Source: Candidatus Methylopumilus turicensis
GTDB lineage: Bacteria > Pseudomonadota > Gammaproteobacteria > Burkholderiales > Methylophilaceae
Direction: 5' to 3'
Assembly (NCBI RefSeq): GCF_000953015.1
Contig: NZ_LN794158.1
Coordinates: 1,240,001 to 1,304,000 of the forward strand
DNA length: 64,000 bases
Program-made: the position numbers and the translations under genes
Notes under the pieces: model-generated
What the model saw: only the letters and a program-made list of their open reading frames with translations
Database searches by the model: none
What the model was told of the DNA's origin: nothing
Shown: positions 43,312-54,270 of the stretch, piece by piece
How positions within the stretch are numbered: position 1 is the first letter of the stretch
How the letters are laid out: each line of letters starts with the position of its first letter

Positions 43312-46300
43312 CTATGTGAGTGTTTTATGCAACTCTTGCAATGACTGAACTTCCAGCTCTTGCATATACCCCATGCCCATGCACGCAGCTTTGGCACCAG
43401 CCAATGTTGTATAGTAAGTCACTTTTTGTTGTAGGGCATTGCGACGAATAGCGTAGGAGTCATGCACTGCACGCTTGTCTTCTGTCACGTTAACAATAAA
43501 GTTAATTTCATTGTTTTTGATCATGTCTACAATATGTGGACGGCCTTCCGCTACTTTATTCACTGGCGTTACATGTAAGCCAGCCTCAACCAGCGCACCG
43601 GCTGTACCGCGTGTTGCGAGCAATTGAAAACCCAAATTCGCTAAAGCTTGTGCAATTTCTACTACGCGCTCACGGTCTTCACGACGCACACTGATAAAGG
43701 CTTTTCCACCTTTAGGTAATACATCGCCTGAACCTAGTTGTGACTTCACAAACGCTTCAGCGAAGGTACTGCCAATTCCCATGACCTCACCGGTTGATTT
43801 CATTTCCGGGCCAAGAATCGTATCCACGCCTGGGAATTTAATAAATGGGAATACGGCCTCTTTGACAGAATAATAAGGCGGTACGATTTCTTTGGTGACG
43901 CCTTGATCTTTTAGTTTTACGCCTGTCATACAACGTGCTGCGATTTTGGCTAATTGCAAGCCACATGCTTTGGAAACGAAAGGCACTGTACGTGATGCAC
44001 GAGGGTTCACTTCGAGCACATAAACCGTTTCACCTTGAATCGCGAACTGGACGTTCATCAGGCCAACTACGCCCAGCGCTTTGGCCATTTGTACTGTTTG
44101 CACACGCAATTCGTCTTGAAGCTTTGTAGATAAACTGTAAGGAGGCAATGAACATGCGGAGTCACCAGAGTGAACGCCGGCTTGTTCAACGTGCTCCATG
44201 ATGCCGCCGATAATCACATCATCGCCATCACACAAGGCATCAACGTCTACTTCAAGCGCATCGTTTAAGAAACGGTCTAACAGCACGGGCGATTCATTTG
44301 ATACTTTTACCGCTTCGCGCATGTAGCGCTCAAGTTGCGCTTGCTCATGCACGATTTCCATCGCACGACCACCAAGCACATACGAAGGCCGTACCACTAA
44401 TGGATAGCCAATTTCTTGTGCTGATCGCAATGCTTCGTCTGGCGTTCTGGCTGTGCGGTTAGGTGGCTGTTTCAGGCCTAACGCTTGCAACATTTGTTGG
44501 AACCGTTCACGGTCTTCGGCACGGTCAATCGCATCTGGTGAGGTACCAATGATCGGCACACCCGCTTTTTCTAAATCGCGCGCCAATTTAAGTGGTGTTT
44601 GACCGCCATATTGCACAATCACACCAACTGGCTTTTCAATGGCTACGACTTCAAGCACATCTTCCAATGTAAGCGGCTCAAAATAAAGGCGGTCAGAAGT
44701 ATCGTAATCTGTTGAAACAGTTTCAGGATTACAGTTCACCATAATGGTTTCATAACCATCTTCGCGCATCGCGAATGCTGCATGTACGCAGCAATAGTCG
44801 AACTCAATCCCTTGACCGATACGGTTTGGACCACCGCCCAATACCATGATTTTCTTTTTATCGTTAGGCTTTGCTTCGCACTCTTCTTCATAAGTGGAGT
44901 ACATGTAAGCAGTATTGGTCGCAAATTCAGCCGCGCAAGTATCCACGCGCTTGTAAACAGGACGCACATTGAGTGCTTGGCGGTATGCACGCACTGCATG
45001 TTGATCCGTACCCAATAGATAAGCTAAACGACGGTCTGAAAAACCACGACGTTTTAATTGGAACAACGCATCTTTGTCCAAATCTGCTAAGTGACGGCCT
45101 TTTAATGCCATTTCACGTTTGATGATGTCTTCGATTTGCACCAAGAACCAATGATCAATTTTAGAATGGTCATGTACTTGCGCTACGGTCATGCCAGCAC
45201 GGAAAGCGTCGCCCACATACCAAATACGCTCAGGGCCAGGCTCACCAAGTTCTTTTTGAATTTGGTCAATATCTAAAGTTTTTTCATCTAAGCCATCTAC
45301 GCCGACTTCTAAGCCGCGCAATGCTTTTTGGAATGACTCTTGGAAAGTACGGCCAATGGCCATGACTTCACCTACAGATTTCATTTGTGTCGTTAAGCGT
45401 GAATCGGCTTGCGGGAATTTTTCGAATGCAAAACGTGGGATTTTAGTGACGACATAGTCAATTGATGGCTCAAATGATGCTGGGGTTGCACCACCAGTAA
45501 TTTCATTCTTAAGTTCATCCAATGTAAAGCCCACAGCTAATTTCGCCGCTACTTTTGCAATTGGGAAACCAGTCGCTTTTGAAGCCAATGCTGATGAACG
45601 TGATACACGTGGGTTCATCTCAATGACAATCATACGACCATCTTCTGGATTAATCGCAAACTGTACGTTTGAACCACCAGTGTCCACGCCGATTTCACGC
45701 AGCACCGCAAGCGATGCATTACGCATGATTTGATACTCTTTATCCGTCAACGTTTGTGCTGGTGCAACAGTGATAGAGTCGCCAGTATGAACACCCATTG
45801 GATCTAAGTTTTCGATTGAGCAGATAATGATGCAATTATCTTTGGTGTCACGCACCACTTCCATTTCATACTCTTTCCAACCTAGTAGAGACTCTTCAAT
45901 CAGCAACTCTTTAGTTGGCGAAGCTTCGAGACCACGCTCGCAAATTGTCACAAACTCTTCACGGTTATAAGCAATACCACCACCGCTACCACCCATAGTG
46001 AATGATGGACGAATAATTGCCGGATAACCAACGCTAGCTTGCACTTGCAATGCTTCTTCTAGGCTATGCGCCATTGAAGAACGTGCTGAACCAAGACCAA
46101 TCTTGGTCATCGCTTCTTTAAATTTTTGTCTATCTTCTGCTTTATCAATCGCGTGCTTGCTCGCACCAATCAACTCAACATTATATTTTTTCAGAACGCC
46201 ATGCTTGTCCAAGTCCAAAGCACAGTTCAAAGCCGTTTGACCACCCATCGTTGGCAACAAAGCATCTGGACGCTCTTTAGCGATAATTTTCTCAACCACT

Positions 46301-46515
46301 TGCCAAGTCACTGGCTCGATATAGGTTGCATCCGCCATTTCAGGGTCAGTCATGATGGTCGCTGGATTAGAATTTACCAAAATAACGCGGTAACCTTCTT
46401 CACGCAGCGCCTTACATGCTTGCGCACCTGAATAATCGAACTCGCACGCCTGACCAATTACAATCGGGCCAGCGCCAATAATCAAAATACTTTTAATGTC
46501 TGTACGTTTTGCCAT
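43312..46515 (-). CDS. carB: Carbamoyl-phosphate synthase large subunit
   Basis: 1067 residues, full length. Two homologous ATP-grasp halves ('[19 protein letters not shown]' and '[19 protein letters not shown]'), an oligomerisation segment between, and a C-terminal MGS-like allosteric domain ('[21 protein letters not shown]'). It makes carbamoyl phosphate from bicarbonate, ammonia and two ATP for pyrimidines and arginine. Starts 7 bp after carA. Confidence 0.98.
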   Translation of the reverse strand: MAKRTDIKSILIIGAGPIVIGQACEFDYSGAQACKALREEGYRVILVNSNPATIMTDPEMADATYIEPVTWQVVEKIIAKERPDALLPTMGGQTALNCALDLDKHGVLKKYNVELIGASKHAIDKAEDRQKFKEAMTKIGLGSARSSMAHSLEEALQVQASVGYPAIIRPSFTMGGSGGGIAYNREEFVTICERGLEASPTKELLIEESLLGWKEYEMEVVRDTKDNCIIICSIENLDPMGVHTGDSITVAPAQTLTDKEYQIMRNASLAVLREIGVDTGGSNVQFAINPEDGRMIVIEMNPRVSRSSALASKATGFPIAKVAAKLAVGFTLDELKNEITGGATPASFEPSIDYVVTKIPRFAFEKFPQADSRLTTQMKSVGEVMAIGRTFQESFQKALRGLEVGVDGLDEKTLDIDQIQKELGEPGPERIWYVGDAFRAGMTVAQVHDHSKIDHWFLVQIEDIIKREMALKGRHLADLDKDALFQLKRRGFSDRRLAYLLGTDQHAVRAYRQALNVRPVYKRVDTCAAEFATNTAYMYSTYEEECEAKPNDKKKIMVLGGGPNRIGQGIEFDYCCVHAAFAMREDGYETIMVNCNPETVSTDYDTSDRLYFEPLTLEDVLEVVAIEKPVGVIVQYGGQTPLKLARDLEKAGVPIIGTSPDAIDRAEDRERFQQMLQALGLKQPPNRTARTPDEALRSAQEIGYPLVVRPSYVLGGRAMEIVHEQAQLERYMREAVKVSNESPVLLDRFLNDALEVDVDALCDGDDVIIGGIMEHVEQAGVHSGDSACSLPPYSLSTKLQDELRVQTVQMAKALGVVGLMNVQFAIQGETVYVLEVNPRASRTVPFVSKACGLQLAKIAARCMTGVKLKDQGVTKEIVPPYYSVKEAVFPFIKFPGVDTILGPEMKSTGEVMGIGSTFAEAFVKSQLGSGDVLPKGGKAFISVRREDRERVVEIAQALANLGFQLLATRGTAGALVEAGLHVTPVNKVAEGRPHIVDMIKNNEINFIVNVTEDKRAVHDSYAIRRNALQQKVTYYTTLAGAKAACMGMGYMQELEVQSLQELHKTLT

Positions 46516-46522
46516 AGTTTTC

Positions 46523-47656
46523 TTATTGCTTGTGCTGTTTCATGGATTCGACAAATCGATCGAACAAATAACTCATTTCAGTTGGGCCAGGGTTCGCTTC
46601 AGGGTGACCTTGGAAACTAAACGCAGGCTTATCAGTGCGAGCAATGCCTTGCAAACTACCGTCAAAAAGCGACACATGCGTTGTGCGCAAATTAGCTGGC
46701 AAACTGTCAGCGTCGACCGCAAAACCGTGGTTTTGACTGGTAATAAATACGCGCTTGTCATCAACATCTTGGACAGGATGATTGGCGCCGTGATGTCCGA
46801 ATTTCATTTTGAGTGTTTTTGCGCCAGAAGCTAAGGCTAACAATTGATGACCTAGACAAATACCAAATGTTGGCACGCCTTTATCAACAATGGTTTTAAT
46901 CGCGGAAATTGCATAGTCACATGGTTGTGGGTCGCCAGGACCATTTGATAAAAACACACCGTCCGGCTTCAATGCCAAAGCTTGCTCAGCGGTTGCTTGC
47001 GCTGGCAATACAGTCACTTTACAACCGCGCGAAGTCAACATGCGAAGAATGTTGCGTTTAACGCCGTAATCAAATGCGACTACATGAAAAGCTGGATTGC
47101 TTGGTTTTGCATAGCCAGAAACCAAATCCCATTCACCTTCAGCAAACGCATAAGACTCTTTAACGCTCACCACTTTCGCCAAGTCCATGCCTGACAAACC
47201 GGGGAAAGCTTTTGCTTGCGCCAAAGCTTCAGCCTCACTGACCGCGCCAGCGATAATGCAGCCAGCTTGCGCGCCTTTTTCCCTAAGGATGCGAGTAAGT
47301 TTACGCGTGTCGATATCTGCAATTGCCACCACATTGTTGGCAACCAAATAATCAGAAAGAGATTGTTCGCTACGCCAATTGCTATGCACTAATGGCAAAT
47401 CACGAATAATTAAACCGCTTGCATAAACCTGACCTGATTCAACGTCTTCAGAGTTCACACCTGTGTTGCCGATGTGCGGGTAAGTCAAGGTAACGATTTG
47501 TTTGGTATAAGATGGGTCTGTGAGGATTTCTTGATAACCAGTCATTGAGGTATTGAACACCACCTCACCAACGGTTTGGCCGGGAGCGCCAATTGAAATA
47601 CCACGAAACACTGTCCCATCAGCAAGTACTAACATGGCTGGTGTGTGTTGCGGCAC
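46523..47656 (-). CDS. carA: Carbamoyl-phosphate synthase small subunit (glutaminase)
   Basis: 377 residues, GTG start at 47656 with AAGGGG about 8 bp upstream. The C-terminal class I amidotransferase has the nucleophile in 'GICLGHQ' and the His-Glu pair in '[11 protein letters not shown]'. It supplies ammonia to CarB. A strong hairpin (47710-47738) lies in the 158-bp gap between dapB and carA and may separate or regulate transcription. Confidence 0.97.
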   Translation of the reverse strand: MPQHTPAMLVLADGTVFRGISIGAPGQTVGEVVFNTSMTGYQEILTDPSYTKQIVTLTYPHIGNTGVNSEDVESGQVYASGLIIRDLPLVHSNWRSEQSLSDYLVANNVVAIADIDTRKLTRILREKGAQAGCIIAGAVSEAEALAQAKAFPGLSGMDLAKVVSVKESYAFAEGEWDLVSGYAKPSNPAFHVVAFDYGVKRNILRMLTSRGCKVTVLPAQATAEQALALKPDGVFLSNGPGDPQPCDYAISAIKTIVDKGVPTFGICLGHQLLALASGAKTLKMKFGHHGANHPVQDVDDKRVFITSQNHGFAVDADSLPANLRTTHVSLFDGSLQGIARTDKPAFSFQGHPEANPGPTEMSYLFDRFVESMKQHKQ

Positions 47657-47709
47657 TTGTAACCCCTTGTTTTTAAATAGTTATCGCTCGAAGAGAAGCG
47701 GATGTGCAA

Positions 47710-47738
47710 AGCGGGATGAGTGTTGTGCTCGTCCCGCT
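47710..47738 (-). other. Strong hairpin between dapB and carA
   Basis: AGCGGGATGAG/CTCGTCCCGCT, 11 bp with one G-T pair and a 7-nt loop. On the minus strand only TTT follows. It lies 77 bp after the dapB stop and 54 bp before the carA start: dapB terminator, or carA leader structure. Confidence 0.7.
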
Positions 47739-47814
47739 AAATAATGTTTCAATTATAGCTGAATTAGGCGAGGCCATCAATCAGCTTTATTGCAAAGTTA
47801 CTTCACTTCAAAGA

Positions 47815-48615
47815 TCACTTCAAACCCAAGACATCTTGCATATCAAACAGGCCTGATTTTTTACCTTGTATAAATTTGCCGGCGCGCAAAGCCCCAAGGG
47901 CAAACGTTGCTCGGCTACTTGCCTTGTGCGTCAACTCCACACGCTCACCAATACCAGCAAATAGCACCGTATGATCACCCACCACATCGCCGCCACGCAC
48001 CGTTGCAAAACCAATCGTACTTGGGTCGCGCTCACCCGTCACGCCCTCTCGGCCATAAATCACACACTCTTCTAAATTGCGACCCAAAGCACTTGCCGCC
48101 GCCTCACCCAATCGTAGGGCCGTGCCAGATGGCGCATCCACTTTATGGCGATGATGCGCTTCAATCACTTCAATATCGTAGCCTTCACTAAGCACTTTTG
48201 CCGCAGCCTGCACAAGATTAATCAACAAGGTCACGCCAACACTCATGTTCGGCGCAAAAACTACCGAAATATCTTTAGCCGCATTCGCAATCAACGCTTT
48301 CTGTTCAGAAGTAAAACCCGTTGTGCCAATCACCATATTGACGCCTGATTTTTGGCAAGCAGCCAAATAAACCAAGCTAGGCTCTGGGCGGGTAAAGTCC
48401 ACCAGCACATCAGCATCTTTTAGGGCCGCATCGACATCATGACTAATCAATACCCCTGTTTTTTTGCCAAACTGCTCGCCCGCATCGCGGCCGATTTGAG
48501 GGCTATCTGCGCGATCTAAAGCGCCATGCAACACCAACTCATTATCCGCGAAAACGCCTTCTAAAAGTGCATAACCCATGCGGCCAGAACAACCTGCAAT
48601 CACTACTTTTAACAT
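47815..48615 (-). CDS. dapB: 4-hydroxy-tetrahydrodipicolinate reductase
   Basis: 266 residues from the ATG at 48615 ('[14 protein letters not shown]'); the open frame extends to 48660 but those residues are not family-like. NAD(P)H loop '[13 protein letters not shown]', catalytic '[16 protein letters not shown]' and 'FAPNMSVGV' are intact. It works in lysine and meso-diaminopimelate synthesis. It lies 57 bp downstream of the bamE-like gene on the same strand. Confidence 0.97.
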   Translation of the reverse strand: MLKVVIAGCSGRMGYALLEGVFADNELVLHGALDRADSPQIGRDAGEQFGKKTGVLISHDVDAALKDADVLVDFTRPEPSLVYLAACQKSGVNMVIGTTGFTSEQKALIANAAKDISVVFAPNMSVGVTLLINLVQAAAKVLSEGYDIEVIEAHHRHKVDAPSGTALRLGEAAASALGRNLEECVIYGREGVTGERDPSTIGFATVRGGDVVGDHTVLFAGIGERVELTHKASSRATFALGALRAGKFIQGKKSGLFDMQDVLGLK

Positions 48616-48672
48616 TTCAATCCATTTCTTTTTTGTTTTCATTTCAACCCTGACCAACATCTTAATTTAGGC

Positions 48673-50103
48673 TTAGAACCCAATTTTTTCGAGCATGCGC
48701 TCAAAATAACCTGGCGCATCTTCTGGCGGCAGAGCCTTCGATTTGTTCAACTCAGCTTTAGCAGCTTCTGATTTAGCTGGCGCCAAGTCAGTCGTAACAG
48801 GCTTAACTTCTTTGGGCGCTGGCACAATGGCTGGCGCTGCTTTCACGGGCTCAGGCTTCGCTGGGACTGCCGGCTCAAGCGCCTTTCTCGCCGACTCCTG
48901 CATCATCTTCTCTGGCATCGCTTCTGATTTTTCATCAGCCGTTACATCTCGCAACTTAAATACCTCTACCACTTGCGCTCCATCATTCGCTTCGACTTTT
49001 GAAGCCTTAGCTGCGAGAGATTCTCTAACAATCAGCCATTGATTTTGCTCTCGGCTCAAACTCAATACTTTGGTCACATGATCGGCAAACTTTCCACTCG
49101 AATAGTGTTGCAAAAACTCAACACGCGCAGAGTTGGCATTCAGATCAACCTTAATATTTTCAAGTGTTAATTGAATGACACCAGACTGCCCAGCAATGCG
49201 TTGCTTGCGCTGAGCCAACCATGTTTTACGGCTAGCCCCCTCGGGCACAAATCGATCTGAATAAAATGCCAAATAAGCACCCACATTTTTAGTGCGCCAG
49301 GCTTGCGCCCAAGCATTCACCATTATGGTGATCTCTGCTTTCGCATCGACAGGCATCGCCTCATTCATTGCACCTTGAGGTGGCGCTTTATCGCCTAGCG
49401 TTGGTGAGGTTTCAGTCAATCGCTGCTGAGGAGTAGCTTCAACAATCGCCACCTGACCAAGCGATGAATCCTTTGCTTCAGGCTGTTGCGCTTGAGTAGG
49501 CTTGACGATTTCAGGTGCATGACTCACAACAGCATCCGCCTTAGCAACCGATTCGAGTGTTGGTGTCACTGGTTTTTGCTTAACCACTGAGCCTTCTGTT
49601 TTGACTACTTCTGTTTTGACTGCTTCTGTCTTTACCACTTCTGTTTTTTCGTCATCTTTCCAGAACTTGAAGCGATCAATCCAACTCGATTTAGCATCTT
49701 CGGCTAAGAGCGTTTTATCACTTTTCGCCGTTTTCACCTCATCAATCGTCGCCATAGGTGCATTTTCTGCGCCTGGTGAACCAGCCGCGATGACATCACC
49801 ACGCACTGCCGCTAAGCCGTCATTCTTAAATTCCAAAATCACACGACGACGCTCAATGACGTTACCACCCTTATTCATTTGATAAAGGTAATCCCAGCGA
49901 TCTTGATGAAAACTATCTTGCAGTAGGGGGGTGCCCATCACATAGCGCACCTGCGATTTCGTCATACCAGGTTTAAGTTGTAACATCATTTTTGAGGTCA
50001 CCACATTTCCTTGCTGAACATCTAAATGATAGGGCTTTAACGATGGTAAGGTAGATGTGCAAGAAGCACTCAGAACAGCAAGCAGTAAAACTAAGTAACG
50101 CAT
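48673..50103 (-). CDS. bamE: BamE-like outer-membrane assembly lipoprotein fused to an NTF2-like domain
   Basis: 476 residues from the ATG at 50103 ('MRYLVLLLAVLSASC', lipobox Cys15); BamE is normally about 110-180. Residues 16-105 are the SmpA/OmlA fold: 'PYHLDVQQGNVVT', 'LKPGMTKSQVRYVMGTPLL', 'RWDYLY', 'RRRVILEF'. A Lys/Val/Ala/Pro-rich linker of about 150 residues includes the repeat 'TEVVKTEAVKTEVVKTE'. Then comes an NTF2/Cds6-like domain (about 255-370: 'VNAWAQAWRTKNVGAYLAFYSDRFVP', 'FLQHYSSGKFADHVTKVLSL', 'WLIVRES'), a second Ala/Pro/Lys linker and a terminal 'GYFERMLEKIGF'. BamE stabilises the BAM complex in the outer membrane. It is divergent from fur, the conserved bamE-fur pair. Confidence 0.85.
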   Translation of the reverse strand: MRYLVLLLAVLSASCTSTLPSLKPYHLDVQQGNVVTSKMMLQLKPGMTKSQVRYVMGTPLLQDSFHQDRWDYLYQMNKGGNVIERRRVILEFKNDGLAAVRGDVIAAGSPGAENAPMATIDEVKTAKSDKTLLAEDAKSSWIDRFKFWKDDEKTEVVKTEAVKTEVVKTEGSVVKQKPVTPTLESVAKADAVVSHAPEIVKPTQAQQPEAKDSSLGQVAIVEATPQQRLTETSPTLGDKAPPQGAMNEAMPVDAKAEITIMVNAWAQAWRTKNVGAYLAFYSDRFVPEGASRKTWLAQRKQRIAGQSGVIQLTLENIKVDLNANSARVEFLQHYSSGKFADHVTKVLSLSREQNQWLIVRESLAAKASKVEANDGAQVVEVFKLRDVTADEKSEAMPEKMMQESARKALEPAVPAKPEPVKAAPAIVPAPKEVKPVTTDLAPAKSEAAKAELNKSKALPPEDAPGYFERMLEKIGF

Positions 50104-50195
50104 CGCAATGACTTTCATAAGAATTAGCGATAATATACCACGACTTAAGGTCCCATAAGTAGCAACAAAGGGGCGCACCCCTTTAAACAAAAGCC

Positions 50196-50636
50196 ATGCG
50201 AGCAATGATGAATACACGTGAACCTGATGAACTAAAAAATGCCGGATTGAAAGCTACGTTGCCAAGATTAAAAGTCTTGAGTTTGTTTGAAAAAAGCAAA
50301 GAGCGGCATATGTCGGCCGAGGATGTATACAAAATTTTACTAAGCACAGGTGACGACGTTGGCTTAGCTACGGTCTACCGCGTGCTGACACAATTTGAAC
50401 AAGCAGGCTTACTAGTGCGGCACCATTTTGAAGGCGGTAAAGCCGTTTTTGAACTTAATCACGGCGAGCATCACGACCATATTGTGTGTATGCAATGCGG
50501 TCGGGTTGAAGAATTTTGTGATGAAAATATCGAAGCCTTACAACACAAAGCCGCTGAAGAGCGCGGCTTTAAGATTAACGAACATTCACTTTATATCTAC
50601 GCAGATTGCACCAAAAACCCTTGTCCGCATCAATAA
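50196..50636 (+). CDS. fur: Ferric uptake regulator Fur
   Basis: 146 residues if started at 50196; ATGs at 50205 and 50208 are alternatives. Winged helix at about 10-85 ('LKATLPRLKVLSLFEKSKERHMSAEDVYK', 'GLATVYRVLTQFEQAGLL'), then the dimerisation domain with metal ligands 'HHDHIVCMQCGRVEEF' and a C-terminal 'CTKNPCPH' zinc site. It represses iron uptake genes when bound to Fe(II). Shares its upstream region with the bamE-like gene. Confidence 0.96.
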   Translation: MRAMMNTREPDELKNAGLKATLPRLKVLSLFEKSKERHMSAEDVYKILLSTGDDVGLATVYRVLTQFEQAGLLVRHHFEGGKAVFELNHGEHHDHIVCMQCGRVEEFCDENIEALQHKAAEERGFKINEHSLYIYADCTKNPCPHQ

Positions 50637-50645
50637 TTTTTAACA

Positions 50646-50675
50646 ACAAAAAAGGGGCTCACGCCCCTTTTTCTT
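50646..50675. terminator. Bidirectional terminator between fur and the TPR membrane protein
   Basis: AAAAAGGGGC/GCCCCTTTTT with loop TCAC, T-runs on both strands. Confidence 0.92.
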
Positions 50676-50683
50676 TCTACCGC

Positions 50684-51481
50684 TTAAGTCCAATCACCGC
50701 CACCGCTATCATCCCATGAGCCGCTGTCAGTCACACCAAAGTCATTACCGCCCATGTCGTTGGTATTTGTCCAGGAATCACCTGCGTTGGCATCACTCAC
50801 CATGCCGTTATTACCCTTGTCGCCATCAGTGAAGTGGTGCATGAGTTCTTGTCCTGCCACCATCCCAGCACCAAGTGCTGCACCCGTGGCCAATCCACCT
50901 AAAATACCTGAACCCATGCCACCGCCCATTCCGCCTACTGGGCCACCCATTGGCATGCCCGCGCCATTCGCTTGTTGGCCATAAGGACCACTGTTGTTAT
51001 TCGCAGGATAGACAACTGGATTGCTTCGACGTCCCATAGCACGGCCAACAAAGAAGATAAATACGATTAAAGCTAACACTAGCAATATTGAGCCCATGCC
51101 GAATCCGCTTTGCGCTTCTTGTGGACGTGCATTACCCGCATTAGCTGCTTGTCCAGCAATCACTGCTTTAAGTGCTTGCACGGCTTGTGGCTTTTCATCT
51201 GGCAAGCCTGGTTTTAAGCGTTCTGCAGTGCTAAGCTCGGCAGCAGCGGCAGCTAACTTGCCTTGTTTAGCCAACAACTGCGCTTCCACATAATGGGCTT
51301 TTGCGCTATCAGGATGGTCACGTAACACTTGCTCCATCATGGCTTGCGCCTTGGCCATATTGCCCGTTTCCGCTGCTTGATAAACATCATGAAGCGAAAA
51401 TTGATCTGCCGCATAAGTCGGCAATGTCATATTAAAAGCCAGCGCCAAAGCACAAACGCTTAGTAAGGATTTCATTCGCAT
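50684..51481 (-). CDS. TPR-containing membrane protein with Gly-rich C-terminus
   Basis: 265 residues. Signal peptide ending 'LPTYAA' (about 25), periplasmic TPR pair at about 26-105 ('GNMAKAQAMMEQVLRDHPDSAKAHYVEAQLLAKQGK'), one membrane helix at about 128-147 ('MGSILLVLALIVFIFFVGRAMG'), then a Gly/Met/Asn-rich region with 'GILGGLATGAALGAGMVAGQELMHHF' and an acidic Asp/Gly/Trp tail. Similar proteins of unknown function occur in betaproteobacteria. The start at 51481 has AGAGGAAA upstream. Transcribed alone between recN and fur. Confidence 0.8.
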   Translation of the reverse strand: MRMKSLLSVCALALAFNMTLPTYAADQFSLHDVYQAAETGNMAKAQAMMEQVLRDHPDSAKAHYVEAQLLAKQGKLAAAAAELSTAERLKPGLPDEKPQAVQALKAVIAGQAANAGNARPQEAQSGFGMGSILLVLALIVFIFFVGRAMGRRSNPVVYPANNNSGPYGQQANGAGMPMGGPVGGMGGGMGSGILGGLATGAALGAGMVAGQELMHHFTDGDKGNNGMVSDANAGDSWTNTNDMGGNDFGVTDSGSWDDSGGGDWT

Positions 51482-51623
51482 GCTGTTTCCTCTTGTAAAG
51501 ATTGTTAGTTTAAATAATGCCAGTTAAGAAAACGCTTTTTAGAGCAAACTGGTTTTGATAAACTTTAATATGAAGATTGGGGTTGGCCAAACTTAATTCA
51601 AGGGAAAGATTGAGGAATATTTT

Positions 51624-53279
51624 TTATTCGCTAGCCAACATTTCTCTGGCATGCTGACGTGTAGTTTCGGTGATTTCCACACCACCCAGCATACGGGCAA
51701 TTTCTTCAACTCGCGCGCTTTCATCCAAAGGCTCAATAGCGCTAAGCGTCACGTTGTCGCGCTGGATTTTCTTGACATTAAGATGCTGAGCGCCTTGCGA
51801 AGCCACTTGTGGCAAATGGGTTATCACCAACACTTGGCGCCCTGCGCCGAGCTGATTTAAAAGTTGCCCAACGACTTCAGCCACCCCGCCGCCTATGCCA
51901 ACATCTACCTCATCAAAAATCATAGTAGGCACACTGCCTTGCTGAGCAGTCACGACGCGGATTGCTAAACTCACCCGAGAAAGCTCGCCCCCTGAGGCCA
52001 CTTTATTGAGCGGCCTTGCTTCCACCCCCACATGGCCTGCCACCAAAAATTCAACTTGCTCCAAGCCTGTACTTGCTGGCGTTTGTGGGCTTAAAGCAAC
52101 ATCAAATCGCCCGCCAGCTAATGATAAGCGCTGCATTTCGCCTGTGATTTTGTGGCTCAATTCAGGCGCTTTTTGATGGCGACCTTCGCTGAGTTTTTCG
52201 GCTAAAGCATCATAAGCCAACTTTGCAGCAGCTTCTTGTCGGGCAAGTTCGCCATCCGCTTGCACGCTTTCAAGTTCAGCCATGCGGGCTTGCCATTGAA
52301 GCAACAATTCAGATAATTCTTCAGGGCGCACGCGATACTTGCGTGAGGCCGCATGAATGGTTTGGATGCGCAGTTCTATTTCTGCAAGCCTTTCAGGATC
52401 CAACTCAGCGCGCTGAAGATAGCGATTTAAAAATCGGTCAGTTTCATCCAGCTGAATCATTGCAGAATCTAAACTCCCAAGTGCCTCATCCAAATTTGCG
52501 TCGTAATCACGCAAGGCCTGCAATTTGGTTTGCGCAGTACTCAATTGACGCAATGCTGAAATCTCACCCTCCGATAACAATTCACGACATTGCTCACAAC
52601 CCGCAAGCAAACTCGCGCCATGCGAAAGACGGCTGTGCTCTTGTTGCAAGTTTTCCCATTCATCGACCGCAAAGGCTAACTGTACTAATTCACGCACTTT
52701 ATCGCGCAGTTCTGCTAATTCATCCGCGTATTTGCTGGCATTTTGTTCCATCTCCATGCGGCGCTGATAAAGCGTTTGCCATTGCTTAAAAGCAGATGAT
52801 GTTTGAGCCGCAAGCGAACTCAAGCCACAATAATCATCAAAAATTTCACGCTGAGTGGAGAGTTTGAGCAGGGAGTGGTGGGCATTTTGACTGTAAATAT
52901 CCACCAAAAACTCACCCGCATCTTTAAGCTGTTGAATCGTCGCGGGTTGTCCGTTGATAAAAGCCCGTGAACGACCATCTGCATAAATCACACGACGGCA
53001 GAGCAATTGGTCGTCATCGTTAGGAATTTCGTTTTCTTGCATCCAAGCTTTGAGGCCTTCTAGCTTGGCGATATAAAAACTCGCGCTGATTTCGGCCTTT
53101 TCACAACCAGCACGTGTGATGCCACCCTCGCCTCTCGCGCCCATCGCTAACGACAGTGCGTCAATCAGAATGGATTTGCCAGCGCCGGTTTCGCCCGTCA
53201 GCACAGTAAAGCCTGTTGAGAACTCTATATTGAGAGCATCAACAATGACAAAATCTCGAATGGAAAGCGTTTGCAACAT
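51624..53279 (-). CDS. recN: DNA repair protein RecN
   Basis: 551 residues, SMC-like. N-terminal Walker A 'LTGETGAGKSILIDALSLA', a long central coiled coil, and C-terminal ABC signature 'GGELSRVSLAIRVV', Walker B 'TMIFDEVDVGIGG' and 'VITHLPQVAS'. It acts in double-strand-break repair in the cytoplasm. It starts 7 bp after nadK, a common pair. No LexA box is obvious at the nadK promoter. Confidence 0.96.
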   Translation of the reverse strand: MLQTLSIRDFVIVDALNIEFSTGFTVLTGETGAGKSILIDALSLAMGARGEGGITRAGCEKAEISASFYIAKLEGLKAWMQENEIPNDDDQLLCRRVIYADGRSRAFINGQPATIQQLKDAGEFLVDIYSQNAHHSLLKLSTQREIFDDYCGLSSLAAQTSSAFKQWQTLYQRRMEMEQNASKYADELAELRDKVRELVQLAFAVDEWENLQQEHSRLSHGASLLAGCEQCRELLSEGEISALRQLSTAQTKLQALRDYDANLDEALGSLDSAMIQLDETDRFLNRYLQRAELDPERLAEIELRIQTIHAASRKYRVRPEELSELLLQWQARMAELESVQADGELARQEAAAKLAYDALAEKLSEGRHQKAPELSHKITGEMQRLSLAGGRFDVALSPQTPASTGLEQVEFLVAGHVGVEARPLNKVASGGELSRVSLAIRVVTAQQGSVPTMIFDEVDVGIGGGVAEVVGQLLNQLGAGRQVLVITHLPQVASQGAQHLNVKKIQRDNVTLSAIEPLDESARVEEIARMLGGVEITETTRQHAREMLASE

Positions 53280-53286
53280 GCTTAGA

Positions 53287-54159
53287 TTAGCCCCAGTTCA
53301 GCTTCTGTCTGAGCATGTCGTAATGACTATGGCCGATTGGATGTAGTAGTGAGACAGTTTTCTCGTCTCGCTGCACTAGCAATTGATCACCCGCTAACAA
53401 TGCCAACTGCAAGTGCCCATCTAAATGCACGCCCGCATCATCGCCATGCACTAAAGTAATTTCAACTTTGCTGTTGCTATGGATTGCGATCGGACGATTG
53501 CTGAGTGTGTGCGGACAAATGGGCACTAAAGTAATCGCATCGAGCGTAGGGTGCAAAATCGGACCACCTGCTGAAAGCGCATACGCCGTTGTGCCGGTTG
53601 GCGTAGCTAAAATCAAACCATCCGAGCGTTGTCTGTGCACGAACTGGCCATCGATATTCACTTCCAGCTCAATCAGGCGTGACATGCCTGCTTTGTTGAT
53701 CACCACATCGTTCATCGCACGACCGGTCATGATCTGTTGACCATCTCGAAATACGGTCGCATTGAGTAAAATTCGTTCTTCGGTAGTGTAATCGCCCGCG
53801 AGGAGATGACGCATATCATCGAGCATGTTAGCGGAGTTAATGTCAGTTAAAAAACCTACGCGCCCCTGATTCACGCCAATTAGCGGAATATGGCTGTCGG
53901 CCAGCTTACGTGCAACGCTCAGCATCGTACCATCACCGCCCAGCACCACCGCCAAATCGACCTTTTCGCCAATCTCATCCATCCCCAGCGTCGCAAAACC
54001 TGAGAGATTGCAATGACTAGCCGTGGCCGTTTCTAAAAAGACGGTCACTTGCTCAGAGGCTAAAAACGTACACATCTCAAGGATGCTGTCGCGCATTTCA
54101 GAGGCATTATATTTGCCAATAATGGCCACATTTTTGAAGGCTTTTTTCATCTCATACAT
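53287..54159 (-). CDS. nadK: NAD kinase
   Basis: 290 residues. 'VVLGGDGTMLSVAR' (ATP/NAD site with catalytic Asp), 'GVNQGRVGFLTDI', 'AMNDVVINK' and 'TPTGTTAYALSAGGPI' are diagnostic. It phosphorylates NAD to NADP. The start is 54159 or the Met three codons on (54150). Divergent from hrcA, the usual nadK-recN / hrcA layout of betaproteobacteria. Confidence 0.96.
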   Translation of the reverse strand: MYEMKKAFKNVAIIGKYNASEMRDSILEMCTFLASEQVTVFLETATASHCNLSGFATLGMDEIGEKVDLAVVLGGDGTMLSVARKLADSHIPLIGVNQGRVGFLTDINSANMLDDMRHLLAGDYTTEERILLNATVFRDGQQIMTGRAMNDVVINKAGMSRLIELEVNIDGQFVHRQRSDGLILATPTGTTAYALSAGGPILHPTLDAITLVPICPHTLSNRPIAIHSNSKVEITLVHGDDAGVHLDGHLQLALLAGDQLLVQRDEKTVSLLHPIGHSHYDMLRQKLNWG

Positions 54160-54270
54160 TTAATCATATTCAAGCCTGACATAGAAGTCTGTTGCGTAAA
54201 AGCTTTTGAATTAAGAGTAGGCTTGCTATGATACAAAAATGCATTTTTTGACCTCATTTCAGCCACAAGC

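Noticed and set aside
50104-50195. Fur box in the bamE-fur intergenic region
   Set aside because: A GATAATAT stretch is present, but it matches less than half of the 19-bp consensus.
54160-54270. CIRCE element before hrcA
   Set aside because: No TTAGCACTC-N9-GAGTGCTAA or near match is present.
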